A stretch of 64,000 nt of DNA from NCBI GenBank assembly GCA_039029355.1, contig JBCCGI010000002.1, positions 124,001 to 188,000 on the forward strand, written 5' to 3'. Numbering within the stretch: position 1 is the first letter of the stretch; every line of letters starts with the position of its first letter. Positions 1 to 8,479 of the stretch are shown here, in pieces. Below the pieces are notes generated by a model that was given only the letters and a program-made list of their open reading frames with translations, did no database searches and was not told the origin of the DNA. Source of the stretch: JBCCGI01 sp039029355. GTDB lineage: Bacteria; Planctomycetota; UBA1135; GCA-002686595. The position numbers and the translations under genes were made by a program.

Positions 1-223
1 GGCCGGTCGGGAGCTTGCCGAGCGCGATGCCGTCCTCGCTCGGGTGATCGACCTCCATCCCCAGCAGCGCCGCGTAGCGCTCCGCGAGCTCGGCCAGGCC
101 CGCGGCCCCCTCGCCGCCGGGAACGGTCAGCGGCCCCGAAGGAGCGGGCAGGAATCCCTGGGCCGACGCCCACCCGGAAAGGGCCGCGAGGGCAAGGAGC
201 AGCGAGGCCAGCTTCGACTTCAT
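1..223 (-). CDS. Secreted protein of unknown function, N-terminal fragment
   Basis: The start codon is ATG at 223-221 and the frame stays open to the window edge, so only the first 74 residues are present. The N-terminus has two basic residues, a Leu/Ala-rich hydrophobic core and an ASAQ-type signal peptidase I site near residue 22, so the protein is probably exported. The mature start is Pro/Gly-rich and then enters a helix around 'LAELAERYAALLGMEV'. I do not recognise the family from this fragment. It lies 14 bp downstream of the DUF3179 gene on the same strand and is probably its operon partner. Confidence 0.7.
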   Translation of the reverse strand, partial: MKSKLASLLLALAALSGWASAQGFLPAPSGPLTVPGGEGAAGLAELAERYAALLGMEVDHPSEDGIALGKLPTG

Positions 224-237
224 CGCGCGGTGGGTCG

Positions 238-1266
238 TCAGTTGGTGAGGACTTGGGAGCCCGGATGCGTACGCTTCCAGGCGTACCAGTACGCGCGGTC
301 GACGCGCAGTATGAGCAGCTCGTCGACGCCGTGCACCTCGCCGGTCAGCGCGTCGCGGAACAGCTGCGTCGGGTTCTCCTCGCCGTAGCGCTCGGGGACC
401 AGCACGCGCCCCTCGAGCCGGGCGTCGACGGCGACGACCGAACCGGTGCCGGGGTCGCGCAGGAACGCGACCGGCGTCCCCCCCGCGAGCGCGGAGGCCG
501 TGCCCCCGTCGGCGAGCACCCGCTCGGAAACCGCGACCGCGTGGCCGTCGACGATCACGCCGAACACCGTGTCCTTGGCGCCGATGCCGCCGAGCCCCTC
601 GCCGAGGTGCTCGAGGAACAGGCGGTCGGGGTCGGCGAAGTAGGAGGCGTAGCGCGATTCGACCTGCTCTTGCTCGTCCTCGGCCTTCTGCAGCACCAGC
701 GTGTCCGGGTGCTTGGCGCGCCACTGCTCCCAGGTCGTGAACGTCGACGGGTAGTGGTTGAGGCGCCCGCCCAGCTCGTCGCCCTGGATCGCGCGGCCGT
801 CGAGCTGCGTCCAGAACGATCCCGACTCGCGGTCGAACATGACCAGCACGCCGTGCCAGAGCTTGCCCGAGACACCGAACCGACGCGCCTGGCCTTCGAC
901 CTCGCGGGAGTACACGACCCCCGCATTGGCCAGCGGTCACCAGGTGACGGCGATCGCAGCACCGTCGAGCTGGTCGTTGACGATCTCGTGCCCGTCGAGC
1001 TGCCAGGAGGAGTACGCCTTGGCGGTCCCGTCGGCGCCGACGACGCCGAGCACCGTCTCGCTCGGCGAGAGGAACGCGTCGGCCTCGTCGGCGGACACGA
1101 AGACCGGGTCGTCGATCGACGGGATGTCGTCAGGCGACAGCACCGTGTACATCGGCTCGTCCTCGACGAGCTCGAAGGGCATCTCGCGCCGCGGCTCGGA
1201 CTCGGCGGCAGCGCAGGCGGAAAGGAGCAGGGAAAGCGCCGCGAGGCGGCGATGCGAAGTCGGCAT
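238..1266 (-). CDS. DUF3179 domain protein, candidate selenoprotein (UGA at codon 110)
   Basis: Read straight through one in-frame TGA (939-937), this gene gives a continuous 342-residue DUF3179 protein. Residues 1-109 start with a lipoprotein-like signal (Cys near residue 18) and hold the N-terminal half of the family, including 'IPSIDDPVF', 'HEIVND' and 'IAVTW'. Residues 111-342 hold the rest: 'FGVSGKLWHGVLVMFDRES', 'TTWEQW' and 'KHPDTLVL'. The UGA falls exactly where DUF3179 proteins have the first Cys of a 'T[YW]CPL'-type motif (here TW-UGA-PLANAG), and no residue is missing on either side. The second Cys of that motif is Ala here. A hairpin directly downstream fits a bacterial SECIS element. 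The terminal stop is also TGA, so UGA is not generally recoded. The function of DUF3179 is unknown to me; the conserved Cys suggests redox or metal chemistry in the envelope. Alternative: a recent nonsense mutation. The gene lies 44 bp after the NCS2 permease. Confidence 0.8.
889..933 (-). promoter_or_regulatory. SECIS-like nested hairpin downstream of the UGA
   Basis: On the mRNA (minus) strand, an outer stem CTGGCC (933-928) pairs perfectly with GGCCAG (894-889). Inside it, GCGGGGG (924-918) pairs with CTCCCGC (910-904), with one G-U wobble, leaving the loop UCGUGUA. The apical loop starts about 19 nt after the UGA, within the 16-37 nt usual for bacterial SECIS elements. If the last G-C pair opens, the loop becomes 9 nt beginning with G-U, as in known elements. 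The call rests on eye-folding only. Confidence 0.5.
937..939 (-). other. In-frame UGA, candidate selenocysteine codon
   Basis: This is TGA on the minus strand, in the same frame as both halves of the DUF3179 coding region (1266 and 240 are congruent with 939 modulo 3). It replaces the family's conserved Cys codon, with 'VTW' before it and 'PLANAGVVYSRE' after it. TGC or TGT to TGA is a single-base change, so mutation cannot be excluded. The intact downstream 232 codons argue for decoding. Confidence 0.65.
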
Positions 1267-1310
1267 GGTGACGGGTCTAGGAGCCTCGATAAACGACGCC
1301 TGGGCGGTCC

Positions 1311-2705
1311 CTATTCAACCCGATCGCCGCCCCAGTCGGCCAGCCCGCGCTCGCGCGGCGTGCCGGGGACGGTGTTGTCCAGGACGAGCGCGACCAGCGC
1401 TCCGACCGCCATGCCGGTCTGCCCGATCTGGTTCACGACGTCGCGGAACCACGTGGGTCCGGCCTCGATCGGCTTCTGGGCGAAGTACTCCGGCACCGAG
1501 AGCCCCATGAAGAAGGCGAAGCCCAGGATGAAGAGGTTGCGCGCCGAGTTGAGGTCGACGAACTGCAGGTTCGAGAGCCCCACCGCGGCGATCATCCCGA
1601 ACATGGCGCAGTACATGCCGCCGACGATCGGCTGAGGGATGGTCGTGAAGAGCGCCCCGAACTTGCCGAAGACCGCCAGCAGCAGCATGAAGACCGCGCC
1701 GGCCTGCACCACGCGGCGGCTGCCGACGCGGGTCAGCCCGATGGCGCCGATGTTCTCGCTGTATGAGGTCGTGCCGTTCCCGGTCCCGAACACGCCCGCG
1801 ATCAGGCAGCCGATGCCCTCCATCCCGATGCCCCGGTTGACCACCTTGGCGGTGGGCGTCGGCGCGCCCGAGAGCCGCGCGCAGGCGTAGTAGTCGCCCA
1901 CCGACTCGACGATCGAGGCGAGGTAGCCGGCCAGGATGCCGATCAGCGCCGCGCCCGAGAAGACCGGGCGCCCCCACTGGAAGGGCATCGGCACGTGCAG
2001 CAACGGCGCGGCCTTCAGGTTCTCGACCGAGACGTGCGACGGGTGCCCCTCGCCGAAGACCCCGACCGCCGTGAGCCCCGCGGCCGTCGCCCAGGCGAGC
2101 ACGATCGCGAGCAGCACGGGGAACATCTCGAACGCCCGGTGCGCCCGCCGCAGGTACTGGCTGAACAGGATGATCAGCGCGATCGTCAGCCCGCCGATCG
2201 GCCAGTGCCGGCCCGCCTCAGGCGCGCCGAACTTGAAGAGCGCCAGCCCGATCAGCGCGATCGTCGGCGCGATCGTCACCGGCCCGACGAAGCGCAGCAG
2301 CAGGCCGACGAGGCCGGTGAAGCCGAACGCGATCTCGACCAGCGCTCCCAGGATCACCGCGCCCTGCACGTGCTGCAGGCGCACCTCATAGCCCTCGCTC
2401 GCCAGCGCCGCGCTGCCGCAGATCGCGATGGTCGGAGCCAGGAACGAAAACGTGCCCCCCTGCACCATCGGGAGGCGGTTGCCGAGCGTCGTCTGCAGCA
2501 GCGTCGCGATCCCGCTCACGAAGAACATCGTGCTGATCAGGAGCGCGAGCGCGGCGGGGTCGTCCTGCATCCCGAGCGCGGGCGCGAGGATCAGCGGCAC
2601 GGCCACCGTCGACCCGAACATCGTCAGGTAGTGCTGGAAGCCAAGCGCCAGCGTCTCCGGGAGGGGGGGACGGTCTTCGATCCCGTAGATCAGGTCGGTC
2701 TTCAT
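1311..2705 (-). CDS. NCS2 family nucleobase:cation symporter (xanthine/uracil permease)
   Basis: This 464-residue protein has about 12-14 hydrophobic segments, typical of the NCS2/NAT family. It carries the family signature 'ENIGAIGLTR' (E/Q-N-x-G-x4-T-R) around residue 318, the QHYLTMFGSTVAVPL helix near the N-terminus and the 'VVNRGIGMEGIGCLIAG' loop. It should import a purine or pyrimidine base across the inner membrane with a cation. Specificity cannot be read safely. The pyrimidine degradation operon about 6 kb away on the other strand makes uracil or thymine an attractive substrate. It is followed after 44 bp by the DUF3179 gene. The ATG at 2705 is the natural start, placing a short cytoplasmic tail before the first membrane segment. 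Confidence 0.93.
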   Translation of the reverse strand: MKTDLIYGIEDRPPLPETLALGFQHYLTMFGSTVAVPLILAPALGMQDDPAALALLISTMFFVSGIATLLQTTLGNRLPMVQGGTFSFLAPTIAICGSAALASEGYEVRLQHVQGAVILGALVEIAFGFTGLVGLLLRFVGPVTIAPTIALIGLALFKFGAPEAGRHWPIGGLTIALIILFSQYLRRAHRAFEMFPVLLAIVLAWATAAGLTAVGVFGEGHPSHVSVENLKAAPLLHVPMPFQWGRPVFSGAALIGILAGYLASIVESVGDYYACARLSGAPTPTAKVVNRGIGMEGIGCLIAGVFGTGNGTTSYSENIGAIGLTRVGSRRVVQAGAVFMLLLAVFGKFGALFTTIPQPIVGGMYCAMFGMIAAVGLSNLQFVDLNSARNLFILGFAFFMGLSVPEYFAQKPIEAGPTWFRDVVNQIGQTGMAVGALVALVLDNTVPGTPRERGLADWGGDRVE

Positions 2706-2823
2706 CGGCGCTGCATCCTGTCGCTGTCCGCCGCGCGGCGGCGGTGCCCGCTGGATTGCAGCGGACGGACGCGGCCGATGGAAGGCCCCGGCGCAAAACG
2801 CTCCGGCAGCCTGCGCAGGGCCG

Positions 2824-5547
2824 CTACTGCGGCTGCACGGCGAGCGCCAGGCCGGCGCTGGCCGCGAAGCCCGCGGGGCCGCACGGATCGGCCCAGACCA
2901 GCTGGGCGAAGACCAGCGCCCCCGCCGTCAGCGACGGGTCGAGCGGCACGGCGACCGCCGCGAGCCCCGTCGCGTCGGCGGTCACCGGCACGATCAGGTC
3001 GGGCTCGGCCAGCAGCTCGACGCCGAGCACCGGAAGCGACAGCGGCCCGTTGCCAAGCACGAGCGCGCCCGACGCGTCGACGCCGGTCTGGCCGACGAAG
3101 GCGAAGTTCGCGTTGCCGGCGTAGGGCTCGGAGTTGACGCCGATCGACGGCGCGCCGCAGCCCGGCGTCGGCGCGCCGTAGCCGACTCCGAGCTCGTCGC
3201 GGTCGAGCGTACCGTCGAGGTCGCGGTCGATCCCCGCCCGCACGCCGGTCCCGGCCGGCACGCCCGTCAACACCAGCCGCGCGTCGCCGGCGGCCGACAG
3301 CGCCTGCAGCTCGGCGAGCGAGTAGGAGGCTCCCGCCGCCGCGTCGGGCCGAAACAGCTCCGCCGCCGGGTCGTAGAGCAGTCCGCGCCGCTCCCCGAAG
3401 AGCTCGCCCCGCGCGATCAGCTCGACCTGCCCCTCGCCCGCGAGCTGCATCACGGTCGCCAGCTCGGCGTCCGCGTCGACGCTCATCTGGTGCCCCACCG
3501 CCGGCGGCGTCCCCGTATCGAGCGCGAGCATGAAGTCGCCGAACTCGTCCCAGTACTCCTCCGGTATCTGGAACACGTCCGCGGTGAAGTGGTCCCACAC
3601 CGAGGCGTCGCCGTCGTGCTGCACGCCATAGCCGGACTTGTGCACGCCCGCGGACTGCTTGTTGAAGCCCTCGCGCCGGTACATCGTGCGCAGCGGCGAC
3701 GGCTTCATCGGCCCCTTCGGCGTGGGAAGGACCTCGCCGTTCGTGCCGTAGGGCAGCGCGTGGCAGTCGTTGCAGGTCTTCTTGCCGGGGATGATCTCCT
3801 CGACGAAGTTGTTCTGGAACAGGTCGAGGCCGACCGCCTGGCTCGCCGTGTACTGCCCGTCGAGCGGCAGGTTGGGATTCGGCGGGAACGCGATGGAATA
3901 GCCGTAGGCGACGAACAGCCCCAGGTCGTCGGGCGCGAGCTCAACGCCCCCCATGGTGGTGTCGAAAATCGAGTTGAAGTCGGAGAGGAGCGGCATGTCG
4001 CCGCGCCAGTGCAGCGGCCCGGCGTCCGCCAGCCCGCGCAGCGTCTTCGTCAGCATCGGGCCCTTCATCGGGTGCAGATACTGGAACTGCAGGAAGCCGT
4101 CGATGACCGGGTCGGGGTGCGTCGGCAGGTCGCCGAGCTCACCGCCGGGGTCGCCCAGGTCCCAGGCGAGCACGTCCATCTCGGCGTCCCAGTGGCACGC
4201 CGCGCACGACAGCGTGCCGTTGCCCGAGAGCTTCGCGTCGTAGAGGAAGCGGCGCCCCAGCGAGAGGTCCTCGGGCGTCGGATCGTGCGAGCCGTTGGGG
4301 AGCTCGAGCGTGACCTCGCGCGCGTCGAGGTCGACGACGGACACGGTCTGCGACAGCCGGTTCAGCACGTAGAGCCGGCGCGCGTCGCCCAGCAGCGCCA
4401 GGCCGCGCGGCCCGCGCTTGCTGCGCGTCGCGACCGTCGCGCCGGGGGTGTCGCCGACCTCGATGCGATCGATCACCGCCCCGTCGGTCGCGACCACGCC
4501 GACGCGGTCGGTGCCCTGCGCGGCGACGTACAGCAGCTGTTCCTGGTCGTCGAAGACGATGCCCGTGGGCTCGGACAGCGCGCTCGCGAGCGCGTCGGTG
4601 CTCGGGAGCTCGGAGTAGTCGATGCCCGGGTTCAGATCGTGCGCGACCGGCTCGCCGCCGGGGTCCGCCGGGACGCGGGTGATCCGGCTGTCGATCGCGT
4701 GTCCGCGCAGGTTGGGCTCGAACCGCACGGTGTTGCGCGCATCGGTGTTCGCCACGAAGAGGTCGCCGCTGGCCGGGTCGACGGCAAGGTCGTGGAGGAT
4801 GGTCCCCACTCCACGCGTGTAGCCCGTCACCGTCAGGCTCGCCGCGTCGATCCACGCCACGTCGAAGTCGTCGACCTCGAACGGCAGAAAGCCCGCCCAG
4901 TCGGGGTCGTCCTGCGAGACGATCAGCGACACCTGCGGCGGCGCGGGCAGCTCGGGGTTCGTCGGCGCGGGTGGCGGCGGCGCGAAGAACTTCGGGATCA
5001 CCGTCGTGCGGTTGCCGGAGCGCTGGATCAGCGCGTACACCGTCGCCCCGTCGGGCGACACCGCGAGCGCGCGCGGGTCCTTGCCCTCGATCGGAAGGAC
5101 GCCCAGCAGCTCGCGGGTCTCCGCGTCGAACACGTGGACCGCGTCGGACGCCGCCGCGCTCACGAAGGCTCTGCCCTGGGCGAAGGCGACGTCCGCAGGT
5201 TCGTCCGCAACGCGCAGGGTGTCGACGACGGCTCCGGCGGGGAGCGAGACGACGCTCACGGTGTCCGACAGCCAGTTGGCGACCCACACTTCGTCGGAGG
5301 TGCGCGGCGTGACGGAGACCGGCTCTTGCCCGACCGGAATCTCGTCGAGCAAGACCGGGCGGTCGGGGTCCGACAGGCTCCACACACAGAGCCGCGCGTC
5401 GGGAGTCAGCACCGTGAAGAGCCGCGCGCCATCGGCCGAAACGCGGATCGGATGGGTCTGCGGGCCCTCGAAGTTGACGAACGAGCCCTGCGCCGAAGCG
5501 GACGGCGCAAGCAGAAGGAGCGCGGAGAGCGTCTTGAGGAGGAGCAT
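2824..5547 (-). CDS. Secreted YVTN-type beta-propeller / di-haem cytochrome protein (copy 1)
   Basis: This 907-residue protein has a clear signal peptide (Leu-rich core, 'SASAQ' cleavage site near residue 19). Residues of about 30-440 form a YncE-like seven-bladed propeller with repeated 'LAVSPDGATVYAL' and 'LYVLNRLSQTVSVVD' blades. A cytochrome-c-peroxidase/MauG-like region follows with two haem motifs, CAACH (about residue 447) and CNDCH (about residue 592). A short calcium-binding-like 'DRDLDGTLDRDE' loop precedes a C-terminal beta domain of about 110 residues that recurs on other secreted proteins in this window. The enzyme substrate is unknown; an extracytoplasmic oxidoreductase is the best inference. 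It starts 11 bp after the stop of its paralogue at 5559-8315 and is surely co-transcribed with it. Confidence 0.9.
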   Translation of the reverse strand: MLLLKTLSALLLLAPSASAQGSFVNFEGPQTHPIRVSADGARLFTVLTPDARLCVWSLSDPDRPVLLDEIPVGQEPVSVTPRTSDEVWVANWLSDTVSVVSLPAGAVVDTLRVADEPADVAFAQGRAFVSAAASDAVHVFDAETRELLGVLPIEGKDPRALAVSPDGATVYALIQRSGNRTTVIPKFFAPPPPAPTNPELPAPPQVSLIVSQDDPDWAGFLPFEVDDFDVAWIDAASLTVTGYTRGVGTILHDLAVDPASGDLFVANTDARNTVRFEPNLRGHAIDSRITRVPADPGGEPVAHDLNPGIDYSELPSTDALASALSEPTGIVFDDQEQLLYVAAQGTDRVGVVATDGAVIDRIEVGDTPGATVATRSKRGPRGLALLGDARRLYVLNRLSQTVSVVDLDAREVTLELPNGSHDPTPEDLSLGRRFLYDAKLSGNGTLSCAACHWDAEMDVLAWDLGDPGGELGDLPTHPDPVIDGFLQFQYLHPMKGPMLTKTLRGLADAGPLHWRGDMPLLSDFNSIFDTTMGGVELAPDDLGLFVAYGYSIAFPPNPNLPLDGQYTASQAVGLDLFQNNFVEEIIPGKKTCNDCHALPYGTNGEVLPTPKGPMKPSPLRTMYRREGFNKQSAGVHKSGYGVQHDGDASVWDHFTADVFQIPEEYWDEFGDFMLALDTGTPPAVGHQMSVDADAELATVMQLAGEGQVELIARGELFGERRGLLYDPAAELFRPDAAAGASYSLAELQALSAAGDARLVLTGVPAGTGVRAGIDRDLDGTLDRDELGVGYGAPTPGCGAPSIGVNSEPYAGNANFAFVGQTGVDASGALVLGNGPLSLPVLGVELLAEPDLIVPVTADATGLAAVAVPLDPSLTAGALVFAQLVWADPCGPAGFAASAGLALAVQPQ

Positions 5548-5558
5548 GGTTACCGCCG

Positions 5559-8315
5559 CTAGGGCTGGAGCGTCACGGCGAGGCCGGCGCTACTCGAGAA
5601 GCCGGCCGGACCGCACGCGTCCGCCCAGACGAGCTGGGCGAAGGCGGTCGAGCCCGGCGTGAGCGCCGCGTCGAGCGGCAGCGCAACAGCGGCGACGCCG
5701 TGTGCGTCGGCCGCGATCGGCTCGATGAACGCAGGGAGCACGAACAGCTGCACCCCGAAGAGCGGCAGGTCGGCGGGCGTGCCGCCCACGAGCAGGTACC
5801 CCGACGCGCCGGGCGCCGCGCTCCCGACGAGCGTGAACAGCTCGTTGCCGACGGACGGTTCGGACCCCGCGGCGAGGCCCGGAGCCCCCGAGCAACCGAG
5901 CGTTGGGTCGCCGTAGGGCGCGACGCCCTCATCGGCATCGAGCACGCCGTCCAGGTCGCGGTCGATCCCGACGCGCGGCCCCGAGCCGGCCGGCACGCCC
6001 AGGAAGCGCACGCGCGCCGCGCCGCTCGCGGCGAGGGCGACCAGCGTGTCCCGGCCGAGCGGCTTGTCGGCGACTCCGTCGGGCAGGTATTCGGCCTGGT
6101 GCGGGTCGAACAGCAGCCCGCGGGCCTCTCCGGCGACCCACAGTCGCGCTACAAGATCGATCGACCCATCCGCCGCGAGCTGCTCCAACACCGCGACCTC
6201 GGCCAGCAGCGCCGGGTCGGGCGGGCCGGCCTCCGCGAACAGCACCTCGTGGCCGGTGGCGGGCGGCGTCCCGGTGTCGAACGCGAGCAGGAACGCGACC
6301 AGGTCGTCCTCCAGGTCGTCGGGCACGGCGAAGAAGTCGAGCGCGACGAACTCGGCCAGGCTGGGGACGTGACCGTCCTTGTTGTAGCCCACACCCGCCT
6401 TGTGCGACCCCTCCGGTGAGGCGTTGAAGCCCTGGCGCCGATACAGGTTGCGCAGCGGCGGATTCCGCACCGGACCGCCGCTCGTGGGGATCACGGTGCC
6501 GTCGGTCCCGTTCGGCAGCGCGTGGCACTCGACGCAGACATTCAGGTCCGAGAGCTCCGAGGGCTGCTCGTTCGTCAGGAAGACCTGCTCGCCGGCGGCC
6601 TGATTCGCGTGCGCCGGCTCGGTCGCATACTCGCCGTCGAGCGGGATCGAGGGGTTCGGCGGGAACGCGATCGTCGTGCCGTAGGCGGAGAAGAGCTCCA
6701 TGTCCGCGTGGCTGAGCTCGGCGCCGCCCATCAGCTTGTCGAACGCTCCGTTGAAGTCGTCGAACGCGGGTTTGTCGCCGCGCCAGTGCAGCGGACCGAT
6801 ACCCGACAGCCCGCGCAGCGTCTGCGTGACCATCGGGCCCTTCATCGGATGCAGCACCTGCGTCTGCAGCTGCGAGTCGACCTTCGGGTCGGGATGGTGC
6901 GGGAGCTCCGCGAGCTCTCCTCCCGGGTCGCCGAGGTCCCAAACGAGCACGTCCAACTCGGAGTCGACGTGGCACGCCGCGCACGAGAACGTGCCGTTGC
7001 CCGCAAGCTTGGCGTCGTAGAGGAACCGGCGCCCATCGCGGATCTCGGCGGGCGTCGGGTCGTGCGTCCCGTTCCGCAGCTCGGCCAGCACCTGCCGCGA
7101 CGTGGTATCGACCACGGCGATCGTCTGGCTAAGGCGGTTGAGCACGTACAACCGCTGCATGCCCGGATGCAGCGCGAGGCCACGCGGGCCACGCTTCGCC
7201 ATGGTGTCGACGATTGCGCCGGGTGTGGAGCCGACCTCGATGCGGTCGACGAGAACGCCATCGGTCGACAGCACGCCGACGCGGTCGGTTCCGTGGGCCG
7301 CCACGTACACGACGCCCGCGGCGGCATCGATCGCGACGCCGGTCGGCTCGGCCAGGGCCACCGAGCGGCCGGCCTCGTTCGGCAGGACCGCGTAGTCGAT
7401 CGTGGGGTTGAGATCGAAGACGGCGGGCTCGGCCCCCGGCTCGCCCGCCGTGCGAGCGAGCAGGCTGTCGATCGCGTGGCCGCGCAGCTCGGGCTCGAAG
7501 CGCACGACGTTGCGCGCCTCGGTGCCGACGACGAAGAGCTCGCCGGTCCCCGGGTGGATCGCGAGGTCGTGCAGGACCGTGCCGGCCCCGCGCACGTAGC
7601 CGGTCACGGACAGCGTCTCGACGTCGATCGCCGCGACGTCGTGGTCGTCGAGCGAGTACTGGAAGAGCCCGCTCCACTCGGGGTCGTCCTGCGAGACGAC
7701 GCGGCCGACCTTCGGGGGCGCGGGAAGCGCGGGGTTGGTCGGGTCGGGTTGAGTCGGCGCCTGCGCCTTGGGCACGATGGTCGTCCGGTTGCCCGAGAGC
7801 CGGATCAGGGCGTAGACCGTCGCCCCGTCGGGCGATACCGCGAGAGCGCGCGGGTCCTTGCCGTCGATCGGCAGCACTCCCAGCGGCTCGCGCGTCTCCG
7901 CGTCGAATACGTGCACCTCGTCCGCGGCCGCCGCGGTCACGAAGGCCTTGCCGCCGGCGAAGGCGACGTCCGCGGGCTCATCGCCCACGGGGAGCACGTC
8001 GATCACCGCTCGCTCGGCGAGCGAGACGACGCTGATCGAGTCGGACAGCCAGTTGACGACCCACGCCTCGTCGTCGGTGCGGGCCGTCACCGACACCGGC
8101 TCCAGCCCGACGGGAATCTCGCCCAGCAACGCCGGCGCGTCGGGATCAGCGAGGCTCCACACGCAAAGCCGCGCGTCGGGCGCGATCACCGAGAGCAGCC
8201 GCAACCCGTCCGGGGTCAACCCGATGGGATGCATGGCGGGGCTCTCGAAGTTGACGAAGGCTCCCTGGGCAGAGGCGAATCCAGCGAGCGCAATCGAGGC
8301 GGCTAGGGCTTTCAT
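5559..8315 (-). CDS. Secreted YVTN-type beta-propeller / di-haem cytochrome protein (copy 2)
   Basis: This 918-residue paralogue of the next gene is closely similar along its whole length: same blades, same 'FVNFE' mature start, same haem spacing. I chose the ATG at 8315 because it gives a standard signal peptide ('MKALAASIALAGFASAQ'). An upstream in-frame start at 8381 would add 22 residues with no signal features. Haem motifs are CAACH (about residue 444) and CVECH (about residue 594). The C-terminal about 110 residues are the recurrent beta domain ending in 'SAGLAVTLQP'. It is first gene of a two-gene minus-strand unit and is divergent from mmsA. Likely an envelope di-haem oxidoreductase; substrate unknown. 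Confidence 0.9.
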   Translation of the reverse strand: MKALAASIALAGFASAQGAFVNFESPAMHPIGLTPDGLRLLSVIAPDARLCVWSLADPDAPALLGEIPVGLEPVSVTARTDDEAWVVNWLSDSISVVSLAERAVIDVLPVGDEPADVAFAGGKAFVTAAAADEVHVFDAETREPLGVLPIDGKDPRALAVSPDGATVYALIRLSGNRTTIVPKAQAPTQPDPTNPALPAPPKVGRVVSQDDPEWSGLFQYSLDDHDVAAIDVETLSVTGYVRGAGTVLHDLAIHPGTGELFVVGTEARNVVRFEPELRGHAIDSLLARTAGEPGAEPAVFDLNPTIDYAVLPNEAGRSVALAEPTGVAIDAAAGVVYVAAHGTDRVGVLSTDGVLVDRIEVGSTPGAIVDTMAKRGPRGLALHPGMQRLYVLNRLSQTIAVVDTTSRQVLAELRNGTHDPTPAEIRDGRRFLYDAKLAGNGTFSCAACHVDSELDVLVWDLGDPGGELAELPHHPDPKVDSQLQTQVLHPMKGPMVTQTLRGLSGIGPLHWRGDKPAFDDFNGAFDKLMGGAELSHADMELFSAYGTTIAFPPNPSIPLDGEYATEPAHANQAAGEQVFLTNEQPSELSDLNVCVECHALPNGTDGTVIPTSGGPVRNPPLRNLYRRQGFNASPEGSHKAGVGYNKDGHVPSLAEFVALDFFAVPDDLEDDLVAFLLAFDTGTPPATGHEVLFAEAGPPDPALLAEVAVLEQLAADGSIDLVARLWVAGEARGLLFDPHQAEYLPDGVADKPLGRDTLVALAASGAARVRFLGVPAGSGPRVGIDRDLDGVLDADEGVAPYGDPTLGCSGAPGLAAGSEPSVGNELFTLVGSAAPGASGYLLVGGTPADLPLFGVQLFVLPAFIEPIAADAHGVAAVALPLDAALTPGSTAFAQLVWADACGPAGFSSSAGLAVTLQP

Positions 8316-8406
8316 CCGGAGCGTCGGGGCGCAGGGTTCGAGGGGTCCGCCCGCGAAGGGAAGGCCACCGCGCGCCCCCACGCCGGATCGTCAAAAAGCA
8401 CGCTGG

Positions 8407-8435
8407 TTGTGGCGCTTCGCCGTCCCCTATACGAT
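8407..8435 (+). promoter_or_regulatory. Candidate sigma-70 type promoter of the pyrimidine operon
   Basis: TTGTGG (8407-8412) and TACGAT (8430-8435) are separated by 17 nt, in the divergent gap between the di-haem protein gene and mmsA. Predicted transcription would start near 8442, leaving a leader of about 38 nt. Called by eye only; planctomycete promoters are poorly conserved. Confidence 0.35.
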
Positions 8436-8479
8436 CCGGTCTTCCCCTAGGAGGTCGACGGCAAGCGAGGCAAGCATCG

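Noticed and set aside
238..1266. Reading the DUF3179 locus as two separate genes or as a frameshifted pseudogene
   Set aside because: Both pieces are in the same frame with only one TGA between them, and the family motif runs through it without loss. A simple nonsense mutation remains the alternative, but two genes are not supported.
8316..8381. Earlier start for the second propeller/di-haem protein
   Set aside because: The additional 22 residues destroy the signal peptide at the N-terminus; ATG 8315 gives a standard one.
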